From Oenanthe sinensis (Eukaryota > Streptophyta > Magnoliopsida > Apiales > Apiaceae): DNA of 64,000 nucleotides. Location: assembly GCA_028671895.1 (NCBI GenBank), contig CM053796.1, forward strand, positions 35,276,860 to 35,340,859, read 5' to 3'. How positions within the stretch are numbered: position 1 is the first letter of the stretch; the number at the start of each line of letters is the position of its first letter. A program made the position numbers and the translations under genes. Below, in pieces: positions 1 through 13,600 of the stretch. The notes beneath the pieces were generated by a model. That model had not been told where the DNA came from. It did no database searches and saw only the letters and a list, made by a program, of their open reading frames with translations.

Positions 1-41
1 CTTTTTGGTTCATGAATATATGTCCACGTGTTCTATTGCAG

Positions 42-3000
42 GGCAAAATACCAGAAAAATGTTGAAGCATACCATAACAAAAGCAGTGGCATGAAGCCCA
101 ATATTGTTCCTAACTGCATTAGAACTGAAAGCTACATGATCACTTTCGAAGTTGAGGAGGAGAAGTATAAGAGTCTGTTGACATGTTTCATTATGAATAT
201 CTCTCACTTTCTTTTAACTTTTGTGTCTGAATTGCATGTGCAATCATGTATTCAGGTTTCCTTTTTTTGGGAAAAAATATCAGTTCAAATTTGCAAATGA
301 CATCTCTGCTGAAAACCACTGTTTGGTTCATTTCCCAAGCTTGATAAGGTGAGTTTCTTTTTGAGTGGCTATTCTACTTCATAGATGATTTTAATATTGG
401 CCAAGTCTAATTCTTCAAGTATGACCAAGTTCTTATCTTCGTGAAATGTTCACCTCCATTGTTTTTTTTCCGTATGTTATTGTCATTAATGCAAGTGTAT
501 ACTTGTTTTCTTTATATAGCTCCTGTACTTATTGGAATCTAGGCTGACGTTTTAGTTGCTTCACTGATGCTTTTCATATTCCCATTAAGTACTCAGCAGA
601 CAGTTTGCTTCATTTTAACCCTGATTCGTGAAGTTCATGAATATTTTTTCTGAAGTGTTTGAACGGCTGGCTGTTTCCTTTGCATTTGAGTGTTTGTACT
701 TGTTATTCCAAGGGTTAGGAGGATCAAGGATGGTACACCCTTTGGATTGTGTCCTTTTTGTTTTCGCAGGCATACAAACTAAACATGATACCAGAAATCA
801 CTTACTCTCGTATAAACTTATTGGCAGATAGTAATTTGGTTTGTTCCATTGTAGTTGTATTTCTATGAATGTTTTGATGGTCATCTCTGTTTTTTCTATT
901 TGACTCTGTTTTCTTCCACATGATCCTCTTTTATTGTTCAACTCCTTTAGTGGTGAAAATGGTAGTAATATCGATTTTTTTTATTGGAAATCCCTAAGGT
1001 CAGACATATTTCAGAGAAGCTTCTAGAACTAGATAGCTTAGAGCTTTCCTAATTTTGGTGAGCAAAGCGATTTTTAGAACTAAGCTTAAACACACAGATC
1101 ATCAACTAAGCATTGTAACAGAACAACTGATAATATTGCTTTTCAGTATCTTTAACAGACAGTTGTATAGTTTTATTTATTTTTTTAAAAAGTTATAAGT
1201 TCTGTTAATACTACTGGAATCTAAATCAGGATAGAAGCGAAAGCAACATAGGAGATATAAATACAGTAGAACCAGCATGTGATATAATCATATAAGACTT
1301 TGGCATTTTTTTTTTTGAAATTTTTAGGATATATCTATAGGTAGTACATAAAAACCACAAATTCTAATTATTTGTTGAAGATTTTAACCTTTTTGAAGTC
1401 TAAACTAGTCATCTAGGAATGAATCAAGAGGAGTAAAACTGATCTTTCACCTCTTTCAAGTGATCAAAGGCATTAATTATACAATGTTGCAGAGCTGGCA
1501 GAAAAACAGAGCATCTTAGCTTTGATGCTTGATCTTGCTTTTGTTTGTTCATTGTTGCTTTTATTGAAAGTGTGTTCGCTGTTGATTGTATGTAGGCTGA
1601 AGATTTTATAAGAATTAAGTGTGTGTGATTTGTATAGGAAAAAAAACATCAAGAGAAGGAAGAATAGATTATAACTAGTAGTAGAAGGAGAAATGGGTGA
1701 GGATCCAGAGACTAAACTTGGCTGTTTGCTTGAATATATTATTAGCCTGTCAGCCCCTTAAGTGTCTTCAACGGTGTGGCTGAGAAACAAGCACGGTCAT
1801 GCAATCTTGAAGTAGAAATTATAGTATCCTATATGAACTTGCAATTTTATCCAAAATTCAGTTATGGTTGACAATATTCACCCAATTACAATGATTAGAG
1901 ATCAACATATCACTTGCTGCTTGCATGCATGCATTTATGTTACAGATCTGTTAATCAATCTCATGCTGTAACTGTTATGTTGGGAATATCTTTTTTCTGA
2001 TACTGGTTTGAAAAAGAAAGTAAAAAAAGTTTGTAACAAAAGGTGATAAAAGCGTGTGAGCAGTCATGTCTATATATATATATTTCCCAATGCTCATTTG
2101 AAGTGTTCACAGGTTTTTGATGCTTTTGTATGATTATAGGTTGGCCAGGGAAGCAGGTCTGGAGTATGTGGAGATACAAAATCTGACCGAGTTTTATGAT
2201 GATAACAGGTTATTGAATTCTTTTACACAGATCTTCTCTGAATCTCAATGCTGTTCAGTTGTCTTCTTTAATAAGTACTGCAGCATTTCGTCAAGGATCT
2301 GCCTTTTGATTTTCATGTTTCTGTCACTAAGAGTTTAAGATCCTGCATAAGAATGTTGATATTATATTTTCATTTAAGCAAGGGTGACTCATTTACAACT
2401 CTACTTCGCTCCCAAAGAGCACAATTTGCAGGTATGTTACTTGATGGTGGTCATAATCTTGTTGATTCTCGGGGAAGACTTCTGCCAAGATCTTATGATG
2501 TGTTAGGTATAATTCGATATTTTATTGTCGTTTTCTGTGGGATATTCTCTAGGTTTCTCTCATGTTGGTTACGTTTAATGGGTATCTCCTCTTACAGGTC
2601 TATACACCACATTTATATTCCAAAAGCCTGACCCAGATATTGCCCCTCCGCTCATGACTCCGTTGCTGAATGATACAAACCAAAAGCTTGACGAGGCAAG
2701 TTTCTATAGTAGTAGGAAATAGATGTAAAAGTCAACCTTAGCTGGCTAGAAAAGCCTGTCCTGACACTTAGTAAATTCACTTGAAAGGCATACCAAAGTA
2801 TGGGCTAAATTTTAATGAGCAAGATGAGAACTTACCTAGTTGTTATTAATCCCGTTTATAAAAACGGACACTGCATTTTAAATATTTTGCATTGACAGGG
2901 CTGAACTAAACTTAACTGGTCATTATTTTATTGGCAAACGAGGATACTGTCTAATTTCACTTTTAGCAAATACTATAATTTATTGAGTTGGGAGAACTTA

Positions 3001-6000
3001 AAAATTGTAGTTTTTCTTGACTGGCCAAACTAGTGACATGTTCATAGAAAAAGTTTTGGTGATCACTGTTTTGTTACTTATGAATTGTTGGACACTATCA
3101 TCCTATATCTCTATAAATCAAGTTTTTTACAACTTGAATCTTTGTTACTCTTGTTTGTATCATTGGTATCTTTCACTTGTTTGAATTCATCATGCCGAAA
3201 ATCGCTAATCTTCAGACTAGTGGAATTTTCATTCCACTAAAAGTTCAATGTCAACATGGAAAAACAGAGGTCGAAAGTGAGGAAGGTTCAAGGGGCAATG
3301 GGGTGTCATGTAAATAACAAAATATTAGAATTGTCTTAAGATCCACAAAAATTACTTATATTACACATTAAATCACACAACTAATTTTTAACACTTGATT
3401 CTGTTTTTGTCCCATTAGAGGATGGCAATTGAATCCTACGAGATGTCATGTTTTGGAAACAACATAAAATGACATCATTGTCAATTTTTGAAAATATTTC
3501 CTTCTCGATATATACCACCAAACAATCATTCATCCATTCATCTCTTATTCGATTTCATAAATCCATCTTCACAATATTGCTGAAAATACTCTTCCAATAG
3601 AAGTCGTAACGGGTAGAAGTAATGTCAATTCCATTAGGAGGTGCACCAATGGACAAGCTTGACCTTTTCTAGTTGCTAACCATCTCATTTTGTTAGACTT
3701 CTCAAATTTTCAATGTCAACAAACTCTGTTTCTTTTTTGACATTATAAATGTAAATCTCAAGTTGTGTTCTAATCATCAAAACCTCGATCCATGAAAAAT
3801 CTTTCGGATAAAGTTCAGCAAGATGAATGAACTTATCAACATTGAAGTTAGAATAGGTATTCCTAGGATCAATGCATGCCACAGGTGGAACTAAATTTGT
3901 ACTTCTGGAAAACGACTATTTAAGTCATGTGAAATCAAATCAACAACCTAATTCACATCAATAAAAAAGAAGATAAGCAAATTCGTTAATGAATGAGTAT
4001 AATGAGATTATAATGAAAATGAGCAAAAGAGATAGACTTTATTATAATGAAATGAACCAAGTGAATTACCTCACAAAAAACTTCGACCCAATAATGATGA
4101 TAATTTGTAACAATTCGTCCATCTCACCTCATTTGGGTACGGGATCTTGTGATATCTTCCATGTTAACAACCTCAATATTCACACAAATAGATTCGACTT
4201 CATTCAAAAAATTATCTCATCTCATTTCTCGAAAGTCTCTTAGTCGCTCCTTCACATTCACAATTAAGTGCATGGGTTGGACTATATTTTGATCTCTTTG
4301 TTGCAACAAATTTGACAAATCACTTGTATACTCGAGTATATGCTTTATTAAGTGAAATACAACATAAAGTCATAACTCTTCATTCTTATCAACAAGGTGT
4401 TAGACATACATCATGTTGCTATCATCATCAAACACATTCTCAAGAACTTATATTATTGAAGGTCACAATGACTGTAGGCGAGTAGAGTGATGTGGTAGGA
4501 TCCCTAACTAGTGTCACAAGGTCTTGTTAATCCTTTTTTTTTTTTTTGCTCCTACCACTACTTATTTCTCCACTCTCAAGACGATCAATTATTCGATCAT
4601 GTTCAGTTTGTTGAAGATTATTTACCCGTTTACAAGATTATCCACTCATATCCACAATCAGGCTAATGAGATCAAAAAAATTGCTGACAACTCGGTTTGT
4701 TTTAGCAACAACAATTACCAATCGAAGTTGATGAGCGAAACAATGAACATACCAAGCATAAGGATTTTCTTTTAGAATCAAGGTCTTCAATCCATGGAAT
4801 TTCCAATACATATTGGAAGCACCATCATACCCTTGACCTCTCAATCTCAATAAGGCATCAATGACATTTTTTAAACATTTTGATGCAGTATTGTTACATG
4901 AACCAAAGCTAAAAAACGTTCAATGATTTCTCCCTGCTTGTTTACATATCTAAGAACAACTTTCATTTGTTCTTTCACTGAAATGTCGAGATTCATCAAC
5001 TAAGACAGTAAACAAGTTATCACCCATATCTTTCAATATTGCAAGTGTAGTCTCCATGGCATTAGCATTTGTCATTTGCTTTTGAATTATTGGGGGAAGT
5101 CATTTGATTAATCCCTAGAACATTTTGAGTAACAACTTTTGCTATCTCTTTATTTCTTGTGCTATAACATTAAAAAAACTTCAGAAAATTTCCTCTATTC
5201 ATTGAATTGATGACTCGTCATGTCCAAAAAAGCCAAACCTTGTCGTAATAATGTTTCAACCAATCATGTTCTTTAAACCAATCCTCCCTAAAAGGCCTCA
5301 TTGGTGGCCCAAATTTGATTTTGGGAAAAATATATTCTATTGATTGATAAAGGCCTTTTGATATGTTTCGGATGCGATCTATAATACGAATATCATATTC
5401 TTCAATTGTTTTGCGTAATCCTACTCCAATTCCAAGAGTAACTCTTGGAATCAGAGGTAAGAGTAACTCTCGAAATTGGAGTAGGATTTAAGAGTAGAAA
5501 TCGGAATAGGACAACCACCACTATCAGAATCAACCGAATTTCTCGGTCTTTTAGAAACATACTTTTCCATTAACCTACATAATTAAATTCATAATTCACA
5601 AATAAAAACTAGGTTATAATTATAATGTATACATCTACTGTCTACTGGCATATCATATCTTCAAAATAAAGTCTGAAAAATCATCAGCCGTAGCAAGCAT
5701 ACAATTCAACTTATCATTTATCAACTAATTCGAGTGAACTAAACAATAAACCAGTAATCAAACAATAACTATATACTGTGTCAATAATTTATAGACTGTA
5801 GACTGTAAATATAAAGTAAATTAGGAGTAAAAAAAAGCTTACAAAATTCAATCAGTTGCTTTTATTTTGCAAGCTGCAGCGCTCTCTTCCTCTTTTTTCT
5901 TTCAATCTCCGGGCTCCAGACAAATCAATTTCAAACCCTATGTTTTATTTTTATGTATGGAGTGCAGTGCCTGTATGTCTTTTTTGATATGCAGTGGGTC

Positions 6001-6743
6001 AAATAAAATATAGCAGGGGCAATCTTAAACAGCGTAGTTTGCTATTACCTTAAAAAAATTTATTTAAAAAGTAAAACAGCTCCCCTGTTCTCTCCGCCAC
6101 TGTCAAGGGGGCCACGAACCGAGTATACAAACCAGAGCATGTTTGGTGGGACACTGCAGCTAATTCGAATTAAAAAACAGAGCATGTTTGATGGAATTCC
6201 ATAACTGATATGGAACTATCTTGTTTGAAAGTTGTTCCTAATCTCGGGGCTCTCTGAACAGTAGAATTACCAGTTATGTTGCATTGATATCCAATTAAGC
6301 ATGGCAGTGTTATAGACCTTGATCCAAACTATCGCATTGTAACTATGTAACCTTGTTGAATGGAATCATCACCAATTCAGTGAAATTGTCATTGATGGTA
6401 AAACCTCAATAAATTATATTCAACCGGAAAATTTAATACATTTTACAGATCTCGATTATAATGGATATTATGAAGATCTACCTTTGATTGATTAGTAAAC
6501 TCCATTAATGAAATTCGCTAGTCTTGAGGGTATTAATTTATAGGGATTTTACTTATTCTAGACTTCCTACCTTAAATTTCTTCTTTCTTCTGATATTTGC
6601 AGGGAGACTGGCAGACAACTGTTCTTAGAGAAGAAGAAATATATATACAGCCCGAGTCCGCAATTTCACTGGGAAAGATAACAGAACAGAAGGGGATACT
6701 AGGTCCCGGCCCTCCAGAATTACGTTTCTCAGAAGCTCTATAA
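42..6743 (+). CDS. mRNA cap guanine-N7 methyltransferase, 3' part (MCES2/At3g52210 type)
   Basis: The enzyme methylates the 5' guanosine cap of nuclear mRNA using S-adenosylmethionine. Six exons fit in frame: 42-164, 256-348, 2140-2208, 2418-2506, 2598-2695 and 6603-6743 (stop TAA), giving the last 203 residues; the SAM-binding N-terminal third lies left of the window. Readable landmarks are AKYQKNVEAYHN, FPFFGKKYQFKFAND, LVHFPSLIRLAREAGLEYVE, LTEFYDDNR, GLYTTFIFQKPDPDIAPP and the C-terminus ILGPGPPELRFSEAL. The FPxFGxxYxF segment and the FY(D/E)(D/E) box are typical of cap methyltransferases. The conserved tail matches the Arabidopsis MCES2 form as I remember it and not MCES1. Intron 5 (3.9 kb) has a GC donor (GAG|GCAAGT) and holds a hAT transposon. 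The gene is convergent with pyruvate kinase, with about 900 bp between the stop codons. Confidence 0.93.
3296..6102 (-). mobile_element. hAT DNA transposon in intron 5, with 8-bp target site duplication
   Basis: The octamer TCAAGGGG occurs directly before (3288-3295) and after (6103-6110) this 2807-bp segment, the 8-bp duplication expected of hAT insertion. The ends begin CAATGGGG and finish CCGCCACTG, so read inward both start CARTGG, a short imperfect terminal inverted repeat with CA...TG tips. It carries a decayed transposase on the minus strand. It accounts for most of the host intron length. Confidence 0.85.
3570..5571 (-). pseudogene. Decayed hAT transposase (DUF4371/zinc finger MYM-like type)
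   Basis: Reading the minus strand, an N-terminus begins at 5571 (MEKYVSKRPRNSVDSDSGG). Further down there is LRGQGYDGASNM followed by YVHCFAHQLRLVIV (about 4660-4850), the hallmark of the plant hAT transposases annotated as TTF-type or zinc finger MYM-type 1-like. MACIDPRNTYSNF (3882 downward) and a C-terminal dimerisation block PLVHLLMELTLLLPVTTSI (about 3580-3645) follow. Stops and frameshifts separate these pieces, so no intact protein is encoded. It lies wholly inside the element bounded by the TCAAGGGG duplications and opposes host transcription. Confidence 0.82.
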
Positions 6744-7647
6744 ACTCAGAGCAGGACTCGTAGGTGGTTTTTTTTGTTGACGATAAACCTGTTATTTATT
6801 GTATGTAAAACAAGATGGTAAATAATTGTTTCATTCCTTTGTTGTATTTTAGAATCAGGTATATTGTAAACATATTCTTTGGTATGTTGTTATATCAAGG
6901 CTTTGTTTTTTTTTACTAAGAACTCGGTTATTCTTTCACGAACATCATTAGGAATTCCAAAAAAACTCCAAAATAGTTCCCAAATACCTGTGTTTTAATT
7001 AGTTTATCACCCATATTCCATTTGTTTTAATTAGTTTTTTTTACCTATAATTGCAGAGCGATTCTCTACATTTATAACTGTTGCAACCATGGAAATCATT
7101 TTAGGATCCATTTAGTACCTCCAAGTATTTTTCCATTTTTCAATCCTCTAGCAGGACAATTCAATGGTAGAAGTTTTTTCATGATCATAATTATATTTAG
7201 CAATATAATTTAATCACAGTAGGCAGCACGTTATTAACAAAGTTCACAACTGAAAAATTTATACAACTTCCAGCACCTCCATAACCTGCAAAACCGCATC
7301 AATACTGCCACTATACATATTTAAAGAATGAAGGCAACACATCAGAAGCAACCAACGTCGTTCACTAAACCAAGGCTTCCATGAAAATAGTGACACTGAG
7401 AATCGGTATATATATAAAGGGAACTTGCCGTTTAGAAGTCTTTATTTCATAACTATAATGCACAGTTTTTTTATACAGAAGAACATATACCTAAGGCTAC
7501 GCTTCCCGCAGATGTTATCATACACCTACCTCAAGCTCATATCAGACTTGTTCAGAACAAGTGGTAATGGTTTTATGAGATTATTAAGATAACACAAGTG
7601 GTATGTCTTGTGAGATTATTAACAGAACACAAGTATAATACCAAGCC
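6744..7647. other. Intergenic space between two convergent genes
   Basis: It holds the 3' UTRs of the cap methyltransferase (plus) and pyruvate kinase (minus). I see no coding sequence or recognisable repeat. AT-rich tracts could serve as polyadenylation signals for both genes. Confidence 0.5.
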
Positions 7648-10600
7648 TCAATCTTCAAGTTCAATGATCTTCACAACAGCATCATCCCCAACTTTTTGAA
7701 ATACAACAACTCGGTCATGTGGCTTTACAATACCAAAGGCCTTTCCATGATCCAAAGCAACCTTTAAAATGGACTCATTAGTAGCACCTGTTGACTCGGC
7801 CTGCAAAAAAGAGAGCCATTATATTACACAAAGATTTGATTGACGAATGAGTAAAAGGAGGCACAGTAATATGGTGATATTTTACATTAGTATGTTTATT
7901 ACACTACACATACCAACGTGCATGACACATACTTCCGAATTATTTATATATATATATACACGTACACACATATGAGTACTTGCTGAAGCAATGGAACCAT
8001 CTTTGGTGTCCTAATGTCTATACTAAAAACCCATTATTATCTACATAATTATTTATCCTGGGAACAGTTGGAACATCTGCTGCTAGTCAATAACTGTAAT
8101 TATGACATTCAACAAACACACAAGTGGGATGAATACAAGCCTAATGTCCAGAAATAGCACTTCAGCAAAACCAATCCATACAAAGTCTTCGTTCTCAGGC
8201 CATCCTTCTAACCCCTAGTATTCATAATGCATTATGGAAGCGTGAAAGCCCCTACCAAGTACCAACACAAGACCTCAAATTGGATTACCATGTTGTAACT
8301 CCCTGCAAAATTAAATGGCATTCCGGAACTATATTCTCTATTTATACCTTCATATAGGCCAGCATCTATAAATTTCTTCAAGTATCACACAAGTGAAGCA
8401 TGTTGAGAACCGGAATTGATTTGATTTAATTTTGAATTGTTCCTAAATTATCTATATTGCTAGAACTAATTAGTAGGACGAGTACAAATAGTTCAAATAA
8501 GTAACTAAGATAATAGATTAGGTTCTTAAATATCCTTTTTTCACTTATCAATGTTAGTCTATAAAAAGGATTGTTTCCTGCATTCATAACTTTATAACAA
8601 ATATTCATATTATATATGTATATTAGCACCATTATTATACCATTTTCTTTTATCTTTTCATTTATAAAAAACACCAACAAATGGAAACTAAGCTTCAATG
8701 ATCTTAAGGAATCTGTGAGGATTTGAGTGAAAAAATAGCCATGACTTTTAAACATACATCAATTCTCTCATTCAATTTAAGAGGTTTACGTTTGTGGAAG
8801 TTGGTTTAATTTAAGAGGGAATTGCAATCTTTGTAAACAAACCAACACTAAATCATTTTAAAGCTCATGAAGATGAATCAACAAAGGCTCCCACAAATTT
8901 ATCAATTATTCTTGTTGTCCTAGATTTAATTTTCAAAAGTTATGACTTGTGAAACAGGAAAGAAGGCTCGACATAAGTCAAAAGAATTGTATCAAGGAAC
9001 CGAAAAGAACTAGGAAGATGCAGGTCTTATATCTCAAGAGAGATTTTGAGACTTTACCATGAAAGAAAAAGACAAGATACAAGGGACTTGTGACAAATTG
9101 ATGGATGTGGTGAACAAAATATGTCTGATGGGAGGATTTTTATTCGATAGCAAAATTGTGGAGAAACTGACCATGAGCTTGTCCAAAAGGTTCGAGTCAA
9201 AACTTTCGTGTCTAGAAGATTCAAGAGATATATGCGAATTGGCTTTATCAGATCTAATCAATTCTTTACAAGCACAAAACACAAAATGAGCAATGAGAAA
9301 TCAAGAAAACAAACATGTGGTTAAAGGGGCATTTTTAGTCAAAAAATCAAAAGGATTTTTTTTTGAGTATGATCATTGCAGAAAGCAAAGCATGGTCATG
9401 AAGAAATGGAATGTTGGCAGAAGAGAAAACCTTAACGAACATGCAAAAAGTTTGGACAAGCAAAAGAATTAAGATTGAAGTCTAAAGAAAGTGTCAATCA
9501 CGCACATGTTGCTGACGAAGAAAAACTGTTTTTATATTTGGGAGAGATGCCGCGATGCTTTCTATTTCTGAGAAGTGCATCAACATATAAAGTGTTGTTT
9601 TTCTACAGGAGAGATATGCTCCAATGCTTTAAGTCAGTGAAAGTGCATTAACATATGTAATACATATACTGGCTTATATCCCGTGCGATGCATGGATCGA
9701 GTTTTTTTAGTATTTTAGTATTTTATTATTTTAATTTTAATATTTTCGTTAATAATAATTTAAATTTTATTTAATGATGTACATATGTATTTTATATAAT
9801 TTTCATATACTTTATTTGTATTTTCAATTTTAATAAGATAATATTTACGTATTTTGGATATATTTTAGTTAAGGGTATTTGTATTCTAATAGGATAGTAT
9901 TTGTGTGTTTTGTTTATGGGTGTGTTTTAGTTAGAAGACTAATGTGAGATGTGTTTTAGTTAAGAGATTAATGTTAAAAAAGTCAGGCCCAACAATAACT
10001 ATCCAGCCCAAATACCGGCCGACTACCAAACCGACTACCAAACTTTTAATGTTTCGGCTTTTATAATATACTAGCTTATACCCGTGCGATGCACGGATCG
10101 AATTGTTTTAATATTTTTTTATAATTTGAATATATTTTTATTTTTATAATAATAATTTAAATTTTATTTAATATTATACGTATATATTTTATATAATTTT
10201 TCATATGATTTATTTGTATTTTAATAGGATAATATTTGTGTGTTTTGTTTAGAGATGTATTTTATTTAGGAGATTAATGTGAGATGTATATTAATTAGGA
10301 AATTAGTGTTTAAAAATTAGGCTCAATGTCTGACATGTATTTTAATTAGGAGATTAGTGTTTAAAAATTAGGCCCAATAATAACTATCCGGCCCAAATAC
10401 CGACCAAGGACCACCAAACTTTTAATCTTTCGGTTTTAATAATATAGTATAAATATTTTAATAGGATAATGTTTCTTTGTTTTTTATAGAGATATATTTT
10501 AGTTATGAGAAGCCCAATAATTAAACAATTATTAATAGGATAATGTTTGGGTGTTTTGTTTATATATGTGTTTTAGTTAGGAGATTAAAGTGATATATGT

Positions 10601-13600
10601 ATTTTAATTAAGAGATTAGTGTTTAAAAATTATTAGAAAATAGTTGTTTAATTGAAATAGGATGCTCCGACCAAGGACCACCAAACTTTTAACCTTTCGG
10701 TTTTAATAATGTAGTATAGATATGAAGTTGGTGAGAACTGCACGTAGAAGAAGTTCGTGGAGAGAAGTGTTCCAACTATCGGTGATGAAGGGAAGTACTC
10801 ATACAAATATTACAACTTTGAATTAAGTGGGAGTGTTAGAGAATAATTTAAAGATTTATTTTTGAATTGCTCCTCAATTATCTATATTGTTGGTTAGTGG
10901 TTACTCCCTCTGTCCCGTGGAGTAGTATACATTGGGGGACGGGGGCGTGACACGCATTTTAAGGTGCATTTTAAAGCTAGATTCATAACTTATTTTTAAA
11001 ATTTTCTTTTTTTGTATAAAAATAGGATTGTTAAATTTTTATACAAAAAAAGAAAATTTTAAAAATAAGTTGTGGAACTATACTTTATAGTTACCTTAAA
11101 ATGCGTGTCGGGCAGTGAAAAAAAAACGTATACAATTGAATGGGACTGAGGGAGTAGTATTTAGTAGTATACTAGGATAAATATAAGTAGTTCAAATAAA
11201 CAGTATAAACAAATTATGTTTGTAAATATCCTATCTATCTATACTATATTATTATAACCGAAAGATTAAAAGTTTTGGTCGTCGGTATGGTACTGGGTGA
11301 ACCATAGAAAAGATCTTGACCGTCCAATTTTATGTGAACCATAAAAATAATCTTAACCATTGAATTTTAAGTAACTTATTTCCAGAAATAAGGGGAGTCA
11401 AACACCCCCATTATGATTTAAGTAATTATAAATTATTTTTTACTCATTTTTATATTTTATAATTTATATTTGTAATATGAATTTTAATTTATAAAAATTA
11501 AATATGAAAATGATTTTGAAACAAGTCCCAAAACAAAAAATTAAATAAATATTTTTTTTCTGAATAAATATTTAAAGAATTAGTCTTTAATTATTTTTAT
11601 TAAAAGTTTGGGACAAAAAGAGTAATAACTACTATATTTAATTCTCGATAAATTAATGATATTGGTGCGGTAAATTTAAATAATTTATTAAGATTAACAT
11701 TAATTTATCAAATTGAATATATATACTAAGGGTTTAATGATCCTAAAGTTACCTTTAGATAATTATCTAAAGTTAACATCTATTATAATACAATATCAAG
11801 GTTATTTTTGTAAATATAAGGGGCAGATTCTATTATTACAAAAATGCCATCCACTTTTTATACTCAAAATGCTAGTAACTTTAGGTAAGTTATCTAAAGT
11901 TAACTTTAGATACATTTTTCCCATATACTAATTATATTTGAATTGAATATTTTATCAATTTATTGAAGTTCAACGGTAATTATTATTGTTTTATTCAATT
12001 TGGGGTGAATCAAAATTTTGATTAAATTTACATATCCATGTCCGAGTCCCCGCACCCGTGTCCAAATTCGGATCCACATCCAAGAATCTTAAAATTTTCA
12101 AAATGAAGAACCCCGTGTCCGACACCCGTACCCCAATACCTCAGTTCGGGTAACTTAGCTTGTATCTTCTTGAAGAGGTCTCTTTGGACCCCATTCTTCA
12201 ACCAGTTATTTTCATTTTTAGCTATTAGCTTGGTGTATCCTGTGTGAGTTGGCTTTTATGTTTTTCACTGATTGTTAGAGACCCTGCAATTTTTTCTGTC
12301 CTGTGTCTTGCAAGTGTGAGCTGTGTTACTCCGACCCGACACTTCCAGCCGCTGTACCGGTGTCGACCTGACATGACTCAAATAGGACACGTCGTTGCCG
12401 TAATTCTGAAAATTTTGAAGGTCGCCGGACTTTTTTGCAGGTCGTTGGAGAATCTTTGCAGGTGCGGGCTAGTCTATAAATGTTTTGAAGATTTGAACAT
12501 CACAAATCTTGAAGTTTTGAAGGTATATAATATATGGTCGCAGGAGTTTGAACTTTGAAAACTGAAAAAATACTGAAAGGGCAGCACCAAATGAGGATGA
12601 AGAAATATCCCTAAATAGAGAAGAATGTTTTCGAAGAATCTTTGGCAGCTCTGAAAATCTTAAAAAAGTAACTAAAGAATATGGTGCCTTTGCTTGTGAT
12701 CTTGATTACTCTGGTCAGCCCCATGTGATGGCATCGAGGGGTGAAGAAGATCCTATGTCATGGTGGGCTAATTATGGCTCATTTGCGCCATTATTGCAAG
12801 GACTTGCATTTAAAGTACTTTCACAACCAGCATCATCATCGTGTTGTGAACGTAACTGGAGTACATATGATAGCATTCAAAATGCCAAAAGAAATCAAAT
12901 TGCCCCACAAAGAACAGAAGACTTGGTTTTTGTACACAACAACACTCGGTTGATCTCAAGAAAGCAACCTGAATATACTTCTGGTCCATGTAAATATTGG
13001 GACATTGGTAAGATATATATGTATTTGTATTTTGACTTTAGAGATATTGTTTAAGTAGATTGTTTAAGACATTAATTAAATTATCTATATGTTTGTTTAA
13101 TAGGAGGCGACAACGTTGATGGTGACACCATTTTGGAGATTGCTGATTTGTCTCTGAATGATCCTGAAATTGAAGCGGTGACCTTTGATAGCGAAACTTA
13201 AGATGGGCAAAGACTCTGGAGATCTTGTATTTTTGAATATTCAGATTGTTTCAATTGCTTTTGCATCTCTGTTAAAAAATCTTATTATGTATTGTTTGCG
13301 TACAATTGCTGATTTGTCTCTGAATGATTATGAAATTGAAGCGGTGACCTTTGATAGCGAAACTTAAGACGGACAAAGACTATGGAGATCTTGTATTTTT
13401 GAATATTCAGATTGTTTCAATTGCTTTTGCATCTCTGTTAAGATCTTATTATGTATTGTTTGCGTAAAATAAAGGCTGGCAGAACTATTTCTTATTTATA
13501 TTCTATTGCTGCTCTCAATCAAGTTGCAGACTTTTCCTAGCCATATATGGCTTATTTACTTCTTTTCCCTTGAAGTATTCGACTTTATACACAAAAACCC

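Noticed and set aside
12244..12558. Open frame of 104 codons, plus strand
   Set aside because: It spans the left terminal region of the hAT element and has no family resemblance.
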